This document shows positions 34,138 through 43,778 of a stretch of 58,034 nucleotides of DNA, piece after piece. The stretch is from contig PLZB01000010.1 of the NCBI GenBank assembly GCA_003151955.1, positions 1 through 58,034 on the forward strand, written 5' to 3'. Under the pieces are notes generated by a model. That model was not told where the DNA came from. It saw only the letters and a list, made by a program, of their open reading frames with translations, and did not search any database. Both the position numbers and the translations under genes were made by a program. Source of the stretch: Acidimicrobiaceae bacterium. Its GTDB lineage: Bacteria > Actinomycetota > Acidimicrobiia > Acidimicrobiales > UBA8190. Each line of letters starts with the position of its first letter. The first letter of the stretch is position 1.

Positions 34138-36064
34138 CCGACACCCCCTCGGCCAGCTGGAGGGGGAGGGCGGCCGGCGGGGGGCCGGGGAGCCGGCGGA
34201 GGACCGAGAGGCACCGTCGGGTCTCCCGGCGGACCTGGGCCAGGGTCCCCTCGGGCTCCTGGATCAGGGAGAGGACCCCGAGGGCGATCCCGAGGGGGAT
34301 GAACCGGGCCACCCCGGCCGGGATGGGGAGGAGCTGGACCCCGTAGGCGGCGCCGGCCAGGACGGCCCCGCTCACGAGGGACCGACCACCGAGGACGACG
34401 AGGAGGAGGAGCTCGAGGGAGGCGGCGAAGCTGAAGTCCTGGGGAGTGACCGACTGCTGGAGGGCCCCGTAGAGGGAACCTCCCAGGGCGGCCACCGCCC
34501 CGCAGACCACGAAGGTGACGAGCTTGGTGGTGGTGAGGTTCACCCCCAGGGTCGAGGCGGCCAGCGGGGAGTCCCGGAGGATCTGGAGCCGCCGGCCCAC
34601 CGGGCCCCGGAAGAGGAGGAGGGCCCCGAGGCCGACGGTCCCGAGGACGGCCACCACCAGCTCGTAGAACCCGACCCGGCCGGCCAGGGAGAGCCCGAGG
34701 ATCTCGGGCCGGGGCACCGTCACCCCGGTCAGCCCCCCGCTCACGTCACTCCGGTTGAAGACGAGGTTGTCCATGAGGAGGGCGAAGGCCATGGTCACGA
34801 GGGCCAGGAAGAGCCCCGAGAGCCGGAGGGAGAGGAAGCCGACGACGAGGCCGAGGGGGACGGCCAGGGCCATCCCGACCAGGGCGGCCAGGAGGAAGTG
34901 CCGGCCCCCGGATCCGGCCAGGTGGGCGGCGGTGAAGGCCCCGACCCCGGCGAAGCTGAACTGGGCCAGCGAGATCTGCCCGGCCCAGCCGGAGAGGACC
35001 ACCAGGGTGAGGGCGATCAGGGCGTAGACGGCCCCGGCGGTGACGTCGTGGAGCCGGGGGCCCGAGACGACCAGGGGGACGGCCGCGGCGGCGACCAGGG
35101 CCCCGGTCCCGAGGGCCACCCGCCGGTCGAGGAGCCTCCGGGTGGTCGGGGCCGGGCTCCCGGACCCGGAGGCGACGGGCCGGACCGTCGTCCCGGCCTC
35201 CTTCAGGCCCCGGCCCATGAAGACCAGGAGCAGGAGGAGCGCCAGGTAGGGAAGGGCGGCCTCGACGTCGGCGACGCTGCCCGAGGCCCCCCACTTCGAC
35301 AGGACGCTCTGGGTCACCCCCAGGAGGACCCCGCCCCCGTAGGCCCAGGGCAGGCTCACCAACCGGCCCAGCACGGCTGGGGCGAAGGCGTAGATGACGA
35401 CCACGGTGAGCTGGTAGACGTCGAGGCCCTGGGAAGGGCTCAGGAGGATCCCGACCAGGGCGGCGAAGATGGAGGAGACGACCCAGGCGGCTCTCCGGAT
35501 CCGGGCCCCGTTGACCCCGATCATCCCGGCCAGGTCCCGGTTGTCGACCACGGCCCGGGTGGCTGTCCCGAACCGGGTCCGCCGCAGCAGCCACCACAGG
35601 GCCGCCCCCGAGGCCAGGGTGATGAGGAGCATGGCCAGCTGGTCCTCCCCGACGTGGAGCCGGTTCCCGACCAGGACGGTGCTCCGGGGGAAGATGTCCC
35701 GGAGGGCCCGGTCCTGGGTGCCGAAGAGGATCGGGGCCAGGGCCTCGAGGGCGGCCAGGACGGCCAGGGAGGCCACGATCTGGACCTCGGCGCTCAGGCC
35801 GGCCAGGGGGCTGAAGAGCCGTTCCAGGAGGAGCCCGAGGAGGGGTGCGACCACCAGGAGGAGCAGGGGGAGCGCCACCGGGGCGGGAAGGTGCCAGGCG
35901 TCGTGGAGCTGCCAGTAGGTGTAGGCGCAGAACATGGCCACGGCCCCGTAGGCGAAGTTGAAGACCCCGGCCGTCTTGTAGGTCAGGACCACCCCCATGG
36001 CGGCCAGCCCGTAGACGCTGCCGCTGAAGATCCCGAGGACCAGGAAGGGCCAGAGGGCACTCAC
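34127..36064 (-). CDS. fused LivH-LivM ABC permease
   Basis: A 645-residue protein containing both permease subunits in one chain. Residues 1 to about 290 are LivH-like ([20 protein letters not shown] at the start). A Ser/Pro/Thr linker at about 295-315 joins a LivM-like half with [19 protein letters not shown] and [21 protein letters not shown] cytoplasmic tail follows. Such fusions give a permease with two pseudo-equivalent halves. The substrate is probably an amino acid or another small carboxylate or amide, but this family has broad substrates. Confidence 0.9.
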   Translation of the reverse strand: MSALWPFLVLGIFSGSVYGLAAMGVVLTYKTAGVFNFAYGAVAMFCAYTYWQLHDAWHLPAPVALPLLLLVVAPLLGLLLERLFSPLAGLSAEVQIVASLAVLAALEALAPILFGTQDRALRDIFPRSTVLVGNRLHVGEDQLAMLLITLASGAALWWLLRRTRFGTATRAVVDNRDLAGMIGVNGARIRRAAWVVSSIFAALVGILLSPSQGLDVYQLTVVVIYAFAPAVLGRLVSLPWAYGGGVLLGVTQSVLSKWGASGSVADVEAALPYLALLLLLVFMGRGLKEAGTTVRPVASGSGSPAPTTRRLLDRRVALGTGALVAAAAVPLVVSGPRLHDVTAGAVYALIALTLVVLSGWAGQISLAQFSFAGVGAFTAAHLAGSGGRHFLLAALVGMALAVPLGLVVGFLSLRLSGLFLALVTMAFALLMDNLVFNRSDVSGGLTGVTVPRPEILGLSLAGRVGFYELVVAVLGTVGLGALLLFRGPVGRRLQILRDSPLAASTLGVNLTTTKLVTFVVCGAVAALGGSLYGALQQSVTPQDFSFAASLELLLLVVLGGRSLVSGAVLAGAAYGVQLLPIPAGVARFIPLGIALGVLSLIQEPEGTLAQVRRETRRCLSVLRRLPGPPPAALPLQLAEGVSGGA

Positions 36065-36080
36065 GGTCGACCCCTCCCGG

Positions 36081-37613
36081 TCACGGCCCGGCCGGGACCA
36101 GGTTGCCGGAGCAGAAGAGGCCCGAGGAGGGGGCCTTCCGGACGAAGGCGCTCCCCTGGACGACCACGTCGACGTCGCAGTTCGAGACGCTATGGGTCGC
36201 CGGCGTGTAGGGCCCGAGCGCCCCGCCCCCGTCCCAGTTCTGGAGGGCCCCGAAGATCTTCGTGACCGAGGCCCGGGTGGGGTTGTGGCCGGCCGAGACC
36301 AGGGCGTAGACGAGCATCTGGGCCGACTCCCAGGCCAGGAACCCGAAGCCGCTGGGCTCCTTCCCCGGCTCGTAGGTGGCCAGCTGGCGGAGGTAGAGCT
36401 GGACGGTGGGGTTGGGCTCGTCGAGGGGGACGAAGGGCAGCCCCACCAGCAGCCCCTGGGCGGCCTGGGTCCCGGCCGAGGTGATCTGGGCCGGGGTGTA
36501 GCCGTCGAAGGTCGTGGCCACGTAGGCCGGGTGATAGGACTGCTGGGCCATGGCCTGGAGGAGCTTCGCCATCCCCGTCACGTCCAGGGCGGTGTCCACC
36601 CCCTGGCAGTGGTTGTTCTCCATCTGGACCACGTCCGAGGCCAGCGAGGCCGTGGCCGGGGAGACGGAGTAGTCCGTATAGCAGACCGTCCCCCCCAGCT
36701 CCTGGTACTCGTAGGCGAACTCCTGGGCGGCCTGGGCGCTGATGGCGATGCTGTAGGAGATGAAGGCCATCCGGCTCGGGAAGTATCCCTGGGCCTTGGC
36801 CAGGGCGAACCCGGAGTCGTAGATGTAGGGCCGGCCGCTCCGCTCGTAGCAGCTCCCCCCGGCCGCCGACCAGTAGTCCGGGGACTGGCTCCGGTTGCAG
36901 TTGATGGCGAAGCCGACGTCGGGGACGCCCGCCTGGGTGATCTGGGGGACCCCCCCGTTGTCGCCGTCGGAGGTCGACCCGACGAAGGCGAAGGCCTTGG
37001 GGATGAGGTCCCCGACGTCGGCGGCGTTGTTGGAGGCGTTCTGGCCGTCGTCCTCGGTGGTGAGCCTGAGCTGCCGGCCGCAGATCCCCCCGGCCCCGTC
37101 AACGGCGGCGAAGAGGGCCTGGACCCCCTCGGCCCCCTGGTTGAAGCTGTTGGCCAGCGGCCCGGTGAGGCCGCTCACGTTCCCCAGGGTGATCGTGGCC
37201 GGGGTGACCCCGACGTCTGAGGCCGTGTTCCCGGCGTTCCCCGGGCAGGCCGCCGCCTCGGCCTGGGGCTGGAAGCTGAACCCCGCCGCCGCAGGGGCGG
37301 CGGTAGGGGCCGGCGACCCAGCCGTGGCGGCGCCGACCACCGGTCCGCTCCCCCCGGCCGGGGCCGTGACCCCCGGGGACGAACCGACCGAACCGGCCGG
37401 GACTCCCCCGGCCGCCGTCGTGGTCGGGGAGGTTCCCCCGGGGAGGGCGCCCGATCCGGTCGAGCCGCCGACCCCGGCCGTGGCGGGACCCACCCCGGTG
37501 CCCGAGGCCGCCCCCAGGTAGGGGGCCACCCGGGCTCCGCAGCCGGCGACCAGGAGGCCGGCGACCACGATCGCCCCGATCCCCTTCCTCCCCTTCCCCA
37601 CCCGGCGAACCAC
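36081..37613 (-). CDS. ABC substrate-binding lipoprotein (LivK-like)
   Basis: A 510-residue periplasmic-binding-protein type I. The signal peptide ends in the lipobox VAGC, followed by a low-complexity Gly/Thr/Ala/Pro linker up to about residue 125. The binding domain starts with ITLGNVSGLTGPLA and contains NQGAEGVQALFAAV. The linker is unusually long and would hold the domain away from the membrane. It is the first gene of the operon, divergent from the serine hydrolase. It fixes the substrate specificity, which cannot be read here. Confidence 0.9.
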   Translation of the reverse strand: MVRRVGKGRKGIGAIVVAGLLVAGCGARVAPYLGAASGTGVGPATAGVGGSTGSGALPGGTSPTTTAAGGVPAGSVGSSPGVTAPAGGSGPVVGAATAGSPAPTAAPAAAGFSFQPQAEAAACPGNAGNTASDVGVTPATITLGNVSGLTGPLANSFNQGAEGVQALFAAVDGAGGICGRQLRLTTEDDGQNASNNAADVGDLIPKAFAFVGSTSDGDNGGVPQITQAGVPDVGFAINCNRSQSPDYWSAAGGSCYERSGRPYIYDSGFALAKAQGYFPSRMAFISYSIAISAQAAQEFAYEYQELGGTVCYTDYSVSPATASLASDVVQMENNHCQGVDTALDVTGMAKLLQAMAQQSYHPAYVATTFDGYTPAQITSAGTQAAQGLLVGLPFVPLDEPNPTVQLYLRQLATYEPGKEPSGFGFLAWESAQMLVYALVSAGHNPTRASVTKIFGALQNWDGGGALGPYTPATHSVSNCDVDVVVQGSAFVRKAPSSGLFCSGNLVPAGP

Positions 37614-37756
37614 CTTCCCGGCCCGGCGACCCCATCTCGGAGACCGCTCCGGAAGGAGAACCGGGTCCCCCTCCGGGCCTTGCGGCAGGGCCCCGAGAGG
37701 CGCGACGGGGGAGCCCTCCGGTACCGTGCCGGCAAGGACAGGGAACGGAGGGGACC

Positions 37757-38971
37757 ATGACGACCCAGGTGTCGGTCGACGTCGGCGAGGGGGCCCTCGT
37801 CGAGGGAGAGGTCGGGGAGGGCTTCGAGGCCGTCTCCGAGGCCTTCGTCCGGAACTTCACCGAGCTCGGGGACCTCGGGGCCTCCCTGGCCGTCTACCGC
37901 CACGGCCGTCCCGTCGTCGACCTCCGGGGGGGCTGGGCCCGCCGGTCGACGGCCGCCCCCTACGGGCCCGACACCCTCCAGCTCGTCTTCTCCACCACCA
38001 AGGGGGCCACCGCCCTCTGCGCCAACCTCCTCGTCCAACGGGGACTGCTCGACCTCGACGCCCCCGTGACCGACTACTGGCCCGAATTCGGCGCCGCCGG
38101 GAAGCAGGACGTCCCCGTCCGCTGGCTCCTGACCCACCAGGTCGGCCTCCCCACCGTCGACGCCGAGCTCACCGTCGAGGAGGTCCTGGCCTGGGACCCC
38201 CTCATCGAGGCCCTGGCCGCCCAGGCCCCCTTCTGGGAGCCCGGCACGGCCCACGGCTACCACGCCATCACCTTCGGCTACCTCGTCGGGGAGGTCGTCC
38301 GCCGGGTCACCGGCCTGAGCCTGGGCACCTTCTTCGCCCGGGAGGTGGCCGGACCCCTCGGCCTCGACTTCTGGATCGGCCTCCCCGCCGACGAGGAGCC
38401 CCGGGTGGCCCCCCTCCGGATGGCCCGGGGCCTTCCCGCCGAGGCCCCGGCCCAGCTCGACGCCAAGACCATCGAGGTCTACGCGGCCATGCTCCAGCCC
38501 GGAGCCCTGGCCCTCCGGGCCCTCTCCCTCAACGGGGCCCTCGGGGCCTTCGGAGGCGCCGGCGGCCCCTTCAACAGCCCCGAGCTCCACGCCGCCGAGG
38601 TCCCCGCCGCCAACGGCATCACCAACGCCCCCTCCCTGGCCCGGATGTACGCGGCGATGATCGGGGAGGTCGACGGGGTACGCCTCCTCGACCCGGACCA
38701 GCTCGAGGCGGCCCGGACCCTGGCCGTCGCCGGCCCCGACCGGGTCCTCATCGTCGACAGCTCCTTCGGCCTCGGCTTCATGACCCACTCCGACTACCAG
38801 CTCCTCCTCGGACCCGGATCCTTCGGCCATCCCGGGGCGGGAGGATCCCTCGGATTCGCCGACCCCGACTCCGGGATCGCCTTCGGCTACGTCATGAACC
38901 AGATGCGCTTCGGGCTGTCCGGGGACAAGCGGACGACCCACCTCATCGCCGCCCTCCGCTCCTGTCTCTGA
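37757..38971 (+). CDS. beta-lactamase-fold serine hydrolase (EstB-like)
   Basis: A 404-residue serine hydrolase of the class C beta-lactamase/esterase fold. The SxxK motif is Ser79-Lys82 (FSTTKGAT), a Tyr motif lies in GYHAITFGYLVGE near residue 160 and the third motif is GHPGAGGS. There is no signal peptide, so it is likely cytoplasmic and an esterase rather than a beta-lactamase. A GGAGGGG ribosome-binding site precedes the ATG. It could cleave an ester or lactone, but nothing links it to the regulon. Confidence 0.88.
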   Translation: MTTQVSVDVGEGALVEGEVGEGFEAVSEAFVRNFTELGDLGASLAVYRHGRPVVDLRGGWARRSTAAPYGPDTLQLVFSTTKGATALCANLLVQRGLLDLDAPVTDYWPEFGAAGKQDVPVRWLLTHQVGLPTVDAELTVEEVLAWDPLIEALAAQAPFWEPGTAHGYHAITFGYLVGEVVRRVTGLSLGTFFAREVAGPLGLDFWIGLPADEEPRVAPLRMARGLPAEAPAQLDAKTIEVYAAMLQPGALALRALSLNGALGAFGGAGGPFNSPELHAAEVPAANGITNAPSLARMYAAMIGEVDGVRLLDPDQLEAARTLAVAGPDRVLIVDSSFGLGFMTHSDYQLLLGPGSFGHPGAGGSLGFADPDSGIAFGYVMNQMRFGLSGDKRTTHLIAALRSCL

Positions 38972-39063
38972 CCGGCCCCGGACCCTGAAAACCCACCCTG
39001 ACCCGGCACCGGACGGGGCCCCGGACGCTGTAGCCTTTCTGGGCGAGGTGTCTGGAGGAAGAC

Positions 39064-40314
39064 GTGGCAACCGGAGGCGGCCAGAGGGGTGGACGGCGCC
39101 GGCGCAGCCGGACCCCTGACCCGTCCTCGCTCGAGGAGATGGCCCTCGCCCTCGGCCAGGCCCGGGCGGCATCGGGCCTCTCCCTGGACGACGTCCAGCG
39201 CCGGACCGGCGTCCCCCTCCGCCATCTCGAGGCCCTCGAAGCCGGGGACCTGACCCACTTCCTCGACGGCAAGACCGCTGCCGCCTCAGTCCGCCGCTTC
39301 GCCGATGTCGTCGGCCTCGACGTCGACGTCATGGTGGCCGTCGTCGAGGTCTACTGGAAGGAGGGGGCCCTCGTCCCCACCGGTCCCGGCCCGTCCCCCA
39401 CCGCCGCCCCCGACGACCCTCCCACCACCGTCGTCCCCGCCGTGACCCGGACCGCCCCCCCGGTGGCCGTCGTGGCCCCCCTGGCCCCGGTCGAGGATCC
39501 CCCCACCACCGTCGTCCCGGTCGTGGCCCCCCTCCAGGCCGACGAGGCCGCCTTCACCACCACGGCCGAGATCCCCGTCGTGGCACCGGTGGCCACCCCG
39601 TCCCCGGCCCCGGCCCCGGCCGCCGACACCACGGGCACCATGGCCGTCCCGGCCAGCCCCGCCCTCTTCGCCCCGGTCCCCGGAGAGGAGGCCCCGCCGG
39701 CCCGACCCGGGCGAACCCCCCGGGCCGAGCGTGAGCCGGCCCCTCCGAAGCCCCCGAAACCGCCGAAGCCCCAGAAGCCGTCCCGGCCTAAGTCGCGGGT
39801 CCCCCTCCCCCTCCGGGTCGGGGTCTGGGCCACGGCCACCCTCCTCCTGGCCGGGCTCCTCGTCCTGGGGCTCCACCGCCAGGTCCCCCGCTGGTGGGCC
39901 GACCTGAACCGGCCCGACCCCACCACCACCTCGACCTCGACCACGACCACCACACCCGGAGTCCACGCCACCCAGACCTCGACCGGGGGCAGCTCGGCCA
40001 CCGTGGCCGTCTCGAGCCCCGACTACCAGCTCGTCGTCCACGTCCTGTCCCGGACCTGGATCTTCGTCAACAGCGACGACCCCTCCCAGGCCGCCGCCGA
40101 TCCCAGTATGGGGACGACGCCCCGGATCTTCGAGGGGATCCTCGACACGGGTCCCGACCAGACCTACACCCCGGTCAAGGGAAATCTCACCGTCCAGATG
40201 GGGGCCTCCGGTGTCGTCCTGGGCCTCGAGGTGAACGGCAAGGTCGTTCCCAACTGGCTCTTCACCCCCCAGGTGGCCCCCTTCACCCTGTCCATCACCT
40301 CGGGATCGGGCTGA
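39064..40314 (+). CDS. RodZ-like HTH membrane protein
   Basis: A 416-residue bitopic protein. A cytoplasmic HTH_25 domain (residues about 20-95, LGQARAASGLSLDDVQRRTG) is followed by a long Pro/Ala/Val-rich, then basic Pro/Lys linker. One transmembrane helix follows near 255-275 and an extracellular DUF4115-like beta domain occupies 300-416. This is the RodZ architecture, which links cytoskeleton or cell-wall machinery to the membrane in rods; in actinobacteria the role is less certain. The GTG start has GGAGG seven bases upstream. Confidence 0.82.
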   Translation: MATGGGQRGGRRRRSRTPDPSSLEEMALALGQARAASGLSLDDVQRRTGVPLRHLEALEAGDLTHFLDGKTAAASVRRFADVVGLDVDVMVAVVEVYWKEGALVPTGPGPSPTAAPDDPPTTVVPAVTRTAPPVAVVAPLAPVEDPPTTVVPVVAPLQADEAAFTTTAEIPVVAPVATPSPAPAPAADTTGTMAVPASPALFAPVPGEEAPPARPGRTPRAEREPAPPKPPKPPKPQKPSRPKSRVPLPLRVGVWATATLLLAGLLVLGLHRQVPRWWADLNRPDPTTTSTSTTTTTPGVHATQTSTGGSSATVAVSSPDYQLVVHVLSRTWIFVNSDDPSQAAADPSMGTTPRIFEGILDTGPDQTYTPVKGNLTVQMGASGVVLGLEVNGKVVPNWLFTPQVAPFTLSITSGSG

Positions 40315-40330
40315 GGCTCCCCCGGATCCC

Positions 40331-40798
40331 ATGGCGACGACCCATCACTACCGGGCCGGCTGCCGCTGGGAGGGATCGACGGGGTCCGGCTACCGGGACT
40401 ACGACCGGAGCAACTCCGGTCGGTGCCCCCCCGCCGACCACGAGCTCCCCCTCTCGGCCGGAGCCGCCTTCCGGGGGGACGAGAGCAGGATCAACCCCGA
40501 GCAGCTTCTGGTCCTGGCTGCCTCCTCCTGCCAGCTCCTCTCCTTCCTGGCCCTCGCCGCCCGCAATGGTCTCGACGTCCTCGCCTACGCCGACGACGCC
40601 ACGGCGGCCATGCCCGTCCAGGCCGGCCCCATGAGCCTGGCCTCCATCGAGCTCCGCCCCGTCGTCACCGTGGCCCCCGGGACCGACCCCGACCGGGTCC
40701 TGGCCCTCGTCGACCGGGCCCACCACGAGTGCTACGTGGCCAACACCCTGGCCTGCCCGGTCATCGTGGAGGCGACCGTCGTGGTGGTGGTGGGGTAA
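40331..40798 (+). CDS. OsmC family protein
   Basis: A 155-residue OsmC/Ohr-superfamily protein with the two redox cysteines Cys67 (SSCQLL) and Cys134 (HHECYVAN). These act in thiol-dependent reduction of organic hydroperoxides in this family. It starts 16 bp after the RodZ-like gene and is convergent with the phospholipase C-like gene. Assignment to the general OsmC group rather than Ohr is favoured by the N-terminal WEGSTGSGYRDYDR segment. Confidence 0.88.
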   Translation: MATTHHYRAGCRWEGSTGSGYRDYDRSNSGRCPPADHELPLSAGAAFRGDESRINPEQLLVLAASSCQLLSFLALAARNGLDVLAYADDATAAMPVQAGPMSLASIELRPVVTVAPGTDPDRVLALVDRAHHECYVANTLACPVIVEATVVVVVG

Positions 40799-40802
40799 CT
40801 GG

Positions 40803-42524
40803 TCAGTCCGGCTGGTCCCCGGACGAGACCTCGGGCTCGTCTTCGCCGCCACCCGCCTCATCGCTGTTCCCGTCCGGCTTCCGGCGCCGGGCCCGCAGGG
40901 CCAGGGCCACCCCACCGGCCACCAACGCCGCGGCTCCGGCCACCCCGGCGATGATCGGCCCCGAGGAGGAGCCTGTGGTCTTGGCGGGGGTCGCCGGCGT
41001 ACCCGCCGGGGACACGAACCTCTGGAGATGGGCGGCCAGGAGGCTGTCGGCGTTGGGGGGCTTGGCCGCCAGCTTGTTGGCGACGGGGGGCAGCGAGCCG
41101 GCCGGGAGCTTGGCGCAGATCTGGTGGAAGCCGGGGTCGTTCTCGTTCTTCAGGGAGCCGGCGGGCAGACTGGCTGGGCCGTTGAAGGGGTTCCGGGGAG
41201 CGGCCAGCCTGGGGGGCTCGGCGAAGGCGGGAGTTGCACCGGTCAGGTCGAGGAAGTCGAGCATGTTGTTGGCGTTGGCGTCCCGGAAGGTGAGGGCCGG
41301 GAGGTTCCACTTGGTCTCGACCAGCTTGAGCACCGAGGTGTGGTCGTAGACGACGTGGGAGACGTAGTCCTTCTTGGCGAAGGGGGAGACGACGCAGCAG
41401 GGGACCCGGAAGCCGGTGTAGTCGTAGGCGGCCTGGAAGTCGGACGACTGGATTTCCGGGGCGATGTTGTCGGGCTTGACGGCGGGCACGGGGGGGACGT
41501 GGTCGTACCAGCCCCCGTACTCGTCGTAGATCCAGACCAGCATGGTGGTGGACCAGTTGGGGGAGGCCATCACGGCGTTCACGACCAGGGAGGCGAAGGC
41601 CTCGCCGATGGTGATGTCGTTGTCCTCCTCGGAGTACTGGGTGTAGGGCTCGACCAGGCAGAACGAGGGGAGGGTCCCGGCGGCGGCGTCGGTGAAGAAC
41701 TGCTGCATCCCGGCCATGTGGGAGCCGTTCCCGGCGAAGTTCGGGAGGAAGAGGGCGGCGGTCGGGATGTCGGGGTAGTAGTCCTTCCAGGAGATCCCGT
41801 ACTGGTTCAGCCGGTCGAAGACGGTCCCGTTGGGGGCGTCGGTGGCCGAGACCCCCGACGCGTTGGTGGAGACGTTCCCGTAGGCGGAGCCGGCGATCAG
41901 AAACCGCCGGTTCGGGTAGGTCTGGGCCATGACCGAGGAGAAGTAGCGGTCCCCGATGGGGAACTGGCCGGCCATCGAGTAGTAGAAGGGGAGGTCCTCC
42001 CCGGTCCAGTAGCCCATGGCTGCCCCGGAGCACCCCTTGACGAATCCCATGTTCGTCCCGTTGTCCCAGCAGATGTGGGAGGTGTTCCACCCCTGGGAGA
42101 TGTGGGAGTCGGTCTCGCCGCAGGTGTTTGGGTTGTGGAACGACGACACGAAGCCTCCGGCCGGGTCGGGGTTGTAGTTCACCGGGAGGCCGTTGGCCCC
42201 CAGGGTGAGCCCGTCGCCGCGTCCGAGCATGCCGAGATGGTCGTCGAAGGAGTGGTTCTCCATCATGAGGACCACGATGTGCTCGATCTGGGGGATCGTG
42301 TCCGTCCCGGCCGGCAGGGCTGGGTTGGGCCTGGTCTCCGGAGGGAGGATCGATCCGCCCGGGCCCAGACCCTTGGCCGGGGTCGTCGCCGCGTAGGCCT
42401 CACTCCCGACGGCAAAGCCACCGCCGAGAGCGGCCAGTCCGCCGGCAGCCCCGCCCAGGAGCAGGGACCGCCGGGGCACCCTCGGAGTGAAGAACGGCTG
42501 GGGTCGCGCTGGCTCGGTCATCAC
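40803..42524 (-). CDS. phospholipase C-like phosphoesterase, Tat-exported
   Basis: A 573-residue enzyme of the acid phosphatase/phospholipase C family. A twin-arginine signal (PRRSLLLGGAAGG, residues 17-29) indicates export in folded form. The catalytic metal/nucleophile region is MMENHSFDDHLG near residue 90, and an EEDND segment and VFDHTS-like metal site lie further on. The C-terminus has a hydrophobic helix followed by an RARRRK stop-transfer and an acidic tail, so it is anchored to the membrane. It would hydrolyse phospholipid or other phosphoesters outside the cell. Confidence 0.88.
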   Translation of the reverse strand: MMTEPARPQPFFTPRVPRRSLLLGGAAGGLAALGGGFAVGSEAYAATTPAKGLGPGGSILPPETRPNPALPAGTDTIPQIEHIVVLMMENHSFDDHLGMLGRGDGLTLGANGLPVNYNPDPAGGFVSSFHNPNTCGETDSHISQGWNTSHICWDNGTNMGFVKGCSGAAMGYWTGEDLPFYYSMAGQFPIGDRYFSSVMAQTYPNRRFLIAGSAYGNVSTNASGVSATDAPNGTVFDRLNQYGISWKDYYPDIPTAALFLPNFAGNGSHMAGMQQFFTDAAAGTLPSFCLVEPYTQYSEEDNDITIGEAFASLVVNAVMASPNWSTTMLVWIYDEYGGWYDHVPPVPAVKPDNIAPEIQSSDFQAAYDYTGFRVPCCVVSPFAKKDYVSHVVYDHTSVLKLVETKWNLPALTFRDANANNMLDFLDLTGATPAFAEPPRLAAPRNPFNGPASLPAGSLKNENDPGFHQICAKLPAGSLPPVANKLAAKPPNADSLLAAHLQRFVSPAGTPATPAKTTGSSSGPIIAGVAGAAALVAGGVALALRARRRKPDGNSDEAGGGEDEPEVSSGDQPD

Positions 42525-42589
42525 CCGGCACGCTACTCACGATGACCGCAGGAACCCCGCATGACCGGACTCGATGGGCGCGTCAACCA

Positions 42590-42619
42590 GTCCCCCGGTC
42601 CCTCCCGGGACCGGGGGAC
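42590..42619 (-). terminator. GC-rich hairpin downstream of the 42.6-kb gene
   Basis: A perfect inverted repeat with 13-bp arms (GTCCCCCGGTCCC and its complement) and a four-base loop, 12 bp past the stop of the leftward small gene. There is no clear T-run, so it may act with Rho or as a 3' stabiliser. It also insulates the phospholipase C-like gene downstream. Confidence 0.55.
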
Positions 42620-42631
42620 AGCTGGCGAACG

Positions 42632-42925
42632 TCAGGCGGCCGGGGTCGGGCCGAGCTTGCCGGGGAGCAGGAAGAACCAGGGCACGTAGTAGAGGAGGGG
42701 GGCGGCCTGGCCCTCGGCGATCGAGACCGTCATTGTCGCCTTGTTGACGGGCAGGACCCAGTAGAGCTTCCAGGAGACCGTGACCGTGTGGCTGCCCGGA
42801 GCGACCGGGTAGACCTGCTTCCCCCACTTGCCCTTGATGTCCGTCCCGTCGACGTTGATCGTCAAGGGGAAGATGACGCAGAGGAAGCTCAGGATGAAGT
42901 ACTTGGTGGTCAACTCAATGCCCAT
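42632..42925 (-). CDS. small hypothetical protein with hydrophobic segments
   Basis: A 97-residue protein with a hydrophobic N-terminus (YFILSFLCVIFPLTI), a central beta-rich region (VDGTDIKGKWGKQVYPVAPG) resembling a PEGA-like or tail-pin domain, and a C-terminal hydrophobic stretch (APLLYYVPWFFLLPG). The start is supported by AAGGAG upstream of the ATG. It is probably membrane-associated. The function is unknown. Confidence 0.65.
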   Translation of the reverse strand: MGIELTTKYFILSFLCVIFPLTINVDGTDIKGKWGKQVYPVAPGSHTVTVSWKLYWVLPVNKATMTVSIAEGQAAPLLYYVPWFFLLPGKLGPTPAA

Positions 42926-43059
42926 AGATGTTCGTCTCCTTGGCGTGCGGGCGCCGCTCCGCCGTGTGGGCGCGGCCCGAGTGTAGGTGCCCGCAGACGG
43001 CGCGTGTCGGACCGAAACCTCCGCCGCCGTTAGCCTTTGCCGGGGAGGCAGAAGACCTC

Positions 43060-43437
43060 ATGCTCATGGACTCCACAGCCCCGGGTGCCGACACCCTTGC
43101 CGGCCGGCATCTGGAACGCGATGAGACGTTGGACGTCGCCGTTCGCTGCCGGTATTCGATGTTCCGCAGCGACGGCGGTGAGGCGCCGGCGATCGTGGCC
43201 GTCACCGACCGGCGGGTCGTGGTGATCGCCAACGGTCTGATCAGCGGCATCGTGGCGACGCTCAGTCCCGCCGGCCTCAGGTGCTCCGTCCAGCACTCGA
43301 TGTTCGAGAGCTACCTGGAGCTGGCCGGCCCCTCCGGCTACGTCATGGTCTCGGCCACACCGGTCGAAGGGGATCGCATTGCCAGCGCCGTCGACCGGCT
43401 CCTCGCCTCGCGCCGGCATCAGACTGATGGCTCGTAG
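43060..43437 (+). CDS. PH-like domain protein, unknown
   Basis: A 125-residue protein with the pattern of a bacterial PH-like (YokE-type) domain: LERDETLDVAVRCRY, then APAIVAVTDRRVVVIANGL and a C-terminal basic helix. The ATG is preceded by GGGGAGG; a second ATG six bases later is possible. An upstream in-frame extension to 42928 has coding sense unlike the rest and was excluded. It is the last gene before the mobile island and is divergent from the small membrane gene. Confidence 0.6.
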   Translation: MLMDSTAPGADTLAGRHLERDETLDVAVRCRYSMFRSDGGEAPAIVAVTDRRVVVIANGLISGIVATLSPAGLRCSVQHSMFESYLELAGPSGYVMVSATPVEGDRIASAVDRLLASRRHQTDGS

Positions 43438-43778
43438 TCAGATCCACACCTGATCGCATCAGATCGAATCTGAGGAATCAGCAGGGTAGAGCGGGGCTCG
43501 CCGGGGCGGCCGAAGATTGGGTGGTCACGGCTGCGGACCTCGTCGGTGGCGGGTGGGTGGGCGGCGGGCGTCCGGATCGGTGAGACCTGGGCGGTCCGGT
43601 CCGGTTGGACACCGATACATCTGTAGTGCCTGAGAGCCCGTGAGTCAGCATGGAGGCGGAGGGCATCCACGAGAACCGTGGAATGTTGCCTTTGAGCACG
43701 AGCGTCAGACTTCCGATTTTTCTCGCCCTCCCCGGGCTGGGCGCATAGCAGCGACCGATGGTGAGAGAGGAGAAGGAC
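43438..43778 (+). other. non-coding stretch upstream of the IS110 transposase
   Basis: No convincing gene lies here. Its right part should contain the left end of the IS110-family element. In that family the region before the transposase encodes the bridge RNA. A short hairpin (CCACG stem, AGAAC loop) sits at 43666-43682. The exact element boundary cannot be fixed, because IS110 elements lack long terminal inverted repeats. Confidence 0.4.

Noticed and set aside
42537..42827. Leftward 96-residue frame overlapping the small hydrophobic protein
   Set aside because: It crosses the GC-rich hairpin and has no ribosome-binding site, whereas the overlapping 97-residue frame has AAGGAG and coding-like composition.
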